From contig NZ_VBSN01000027.1 in NCBI RefSeq assembly GCF_006149045.1, positions 806,001 through 870,000 on the forward strand: a DNA stretch of 64,000 nucleotides, read 5' to 3'. Made by a program: the position numbers and the translations under genes. The stretch is from Dyadobacter flavalbus. Lineage in GTDB: Bacteria; Bacteroidota; Bacteroidia; Cytophagales; Spirosomataceae. Of the stretch, positions 63,930-64,000 are shown piece by piece; position 1 is the first letter of the stretch; every line of letters starts with the position of its first letter. The notes beneath the pieces were generated by a model, which had not been told where the DNA came from, searched no databases, and was given only the letters and a program-made list of their open reading frames with translations.

Positions 63930-64000
63930 TTAAATCCGGCATTTCAGCACCATTACGGAACGTGCCTGAACTTCAATGTTTTCTCCCGGCTTGAATTCCT
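63930..64000 (-). CDS. C-terminal end of a probable glycogen/alpha-glucan debranching enzyme (partial)
   Basis: Only the last 22 codons plus the stop are in the window: EFKPGENIEVQARSVMVLKCRI then TAA at 63932-63930. The ARSVMVL ending is typical of the final strand of the C-terminal beta-sandwich in GlgX/pullulanase-type GH13 enzymes. So little is visible that the family call is weak. It is a real gene end, because a good terminator follows. Confidence 0.4.
   Translation of the reverse strand, partial: EFKPGENIEVQARSVMVLKCRI

Noticed and set aside
1..64000. CRISPR arrays, insertion sequences, prophage or integron elements
   Set aside because: No regularly spaced direct repeats, transposase, integrase or phage structural genes were recognised in any frame.

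Overview
The window comes from a member of the Bacteroidota, most likely a Cytophagales bacterium close to Dyadobacter or its relatives. Evidence for this: type IX secretion (T9SS) sorting domains, a PorZ-like protein, the gliding lipoprotein GldD, TonB-dependent receptors with carboxypeptidase-regulatory N-termini, several secreted FG-GAP/VCBS proteins, and -7 promoter elements of the TAnnTTTG type. Genus is an inference. No IS element, prophage or CRISPR array was seen. One tRNA (Leu, anticodon TAG) is present and there is no rRNA.

Layout. 1-6.8 kb: the 5' end of murF (cut by the window edge), a T9SS-exported FG-GAP protein, a RhaT-type sugar symporter, a second VCBS protein with a sugar epimerase, and a Uma2-family nuclease. 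6.8-12.4 kb: a TonB receptor, malate:quinone oxidoreductase and a collagen-like lipoprotein. 12.8-19.2 kb: two tandem gingipain-type (C25) PorU-like proteases. 19.2-28.6 kb: a run of minus-strand genes, gcvT, comB, a repeat protein, porZ, udk, a lipoprotein, then an undeclared 50-residue lasso-peptide precursor and a lasso-cyclase-like asparagine synthetase homologue. 28.8-36.4 kb: a third VCBS protein, a YugP-type metallopeptidase, a heptose nucleotidyltransferase, a flippase-like protein, panD, a Tat-exported oxidoreductase, panC and a half-length glycogen-synthase homologue. 36.6-43.8 kb: glmS, gldD, a degenerate M78-like protein, an SDR/dehydratase pair and a class A-type serine hydrolase. 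43.8-48.7 kb: a zinc module (MerC-domain protein, Zur-like regulator, lipoprotein, ZnuD-like receptor) sharing a perfect 15-bp palindrome in both control regions. 48.7-64 kb: an NHL protein, a PfkB kinase, clpX, clpP, an XRE regulator, tig, tRNA-Leu, spoT, a Fur-family gene, purA, a SNF2 helicase, an unknown gene, and the 3' end of a probable glycan-debranching enzyme.

The most interesting system is the minimal lasso locus at 19.2-21.3 kb. The small gene at 21166-21318 encodes a leader matching YxxPxLx3Gx5Tx exactly. It is followed by a 19-residue core that begins with Gly and has its only ring-compatible acid, Asp, at position 8. The cyclase homologue lies 33 bases downstream, but no RRE (B1) or leader peptidase (B2) gene lies anywhere in the 64 kb. 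The pair looks more A+T-rich than the surrounding genes. The second clear signal is the predicted Zur regulon at 43.8-47.9 kb, where a DNA-binding motif can be read directly from two control regions.
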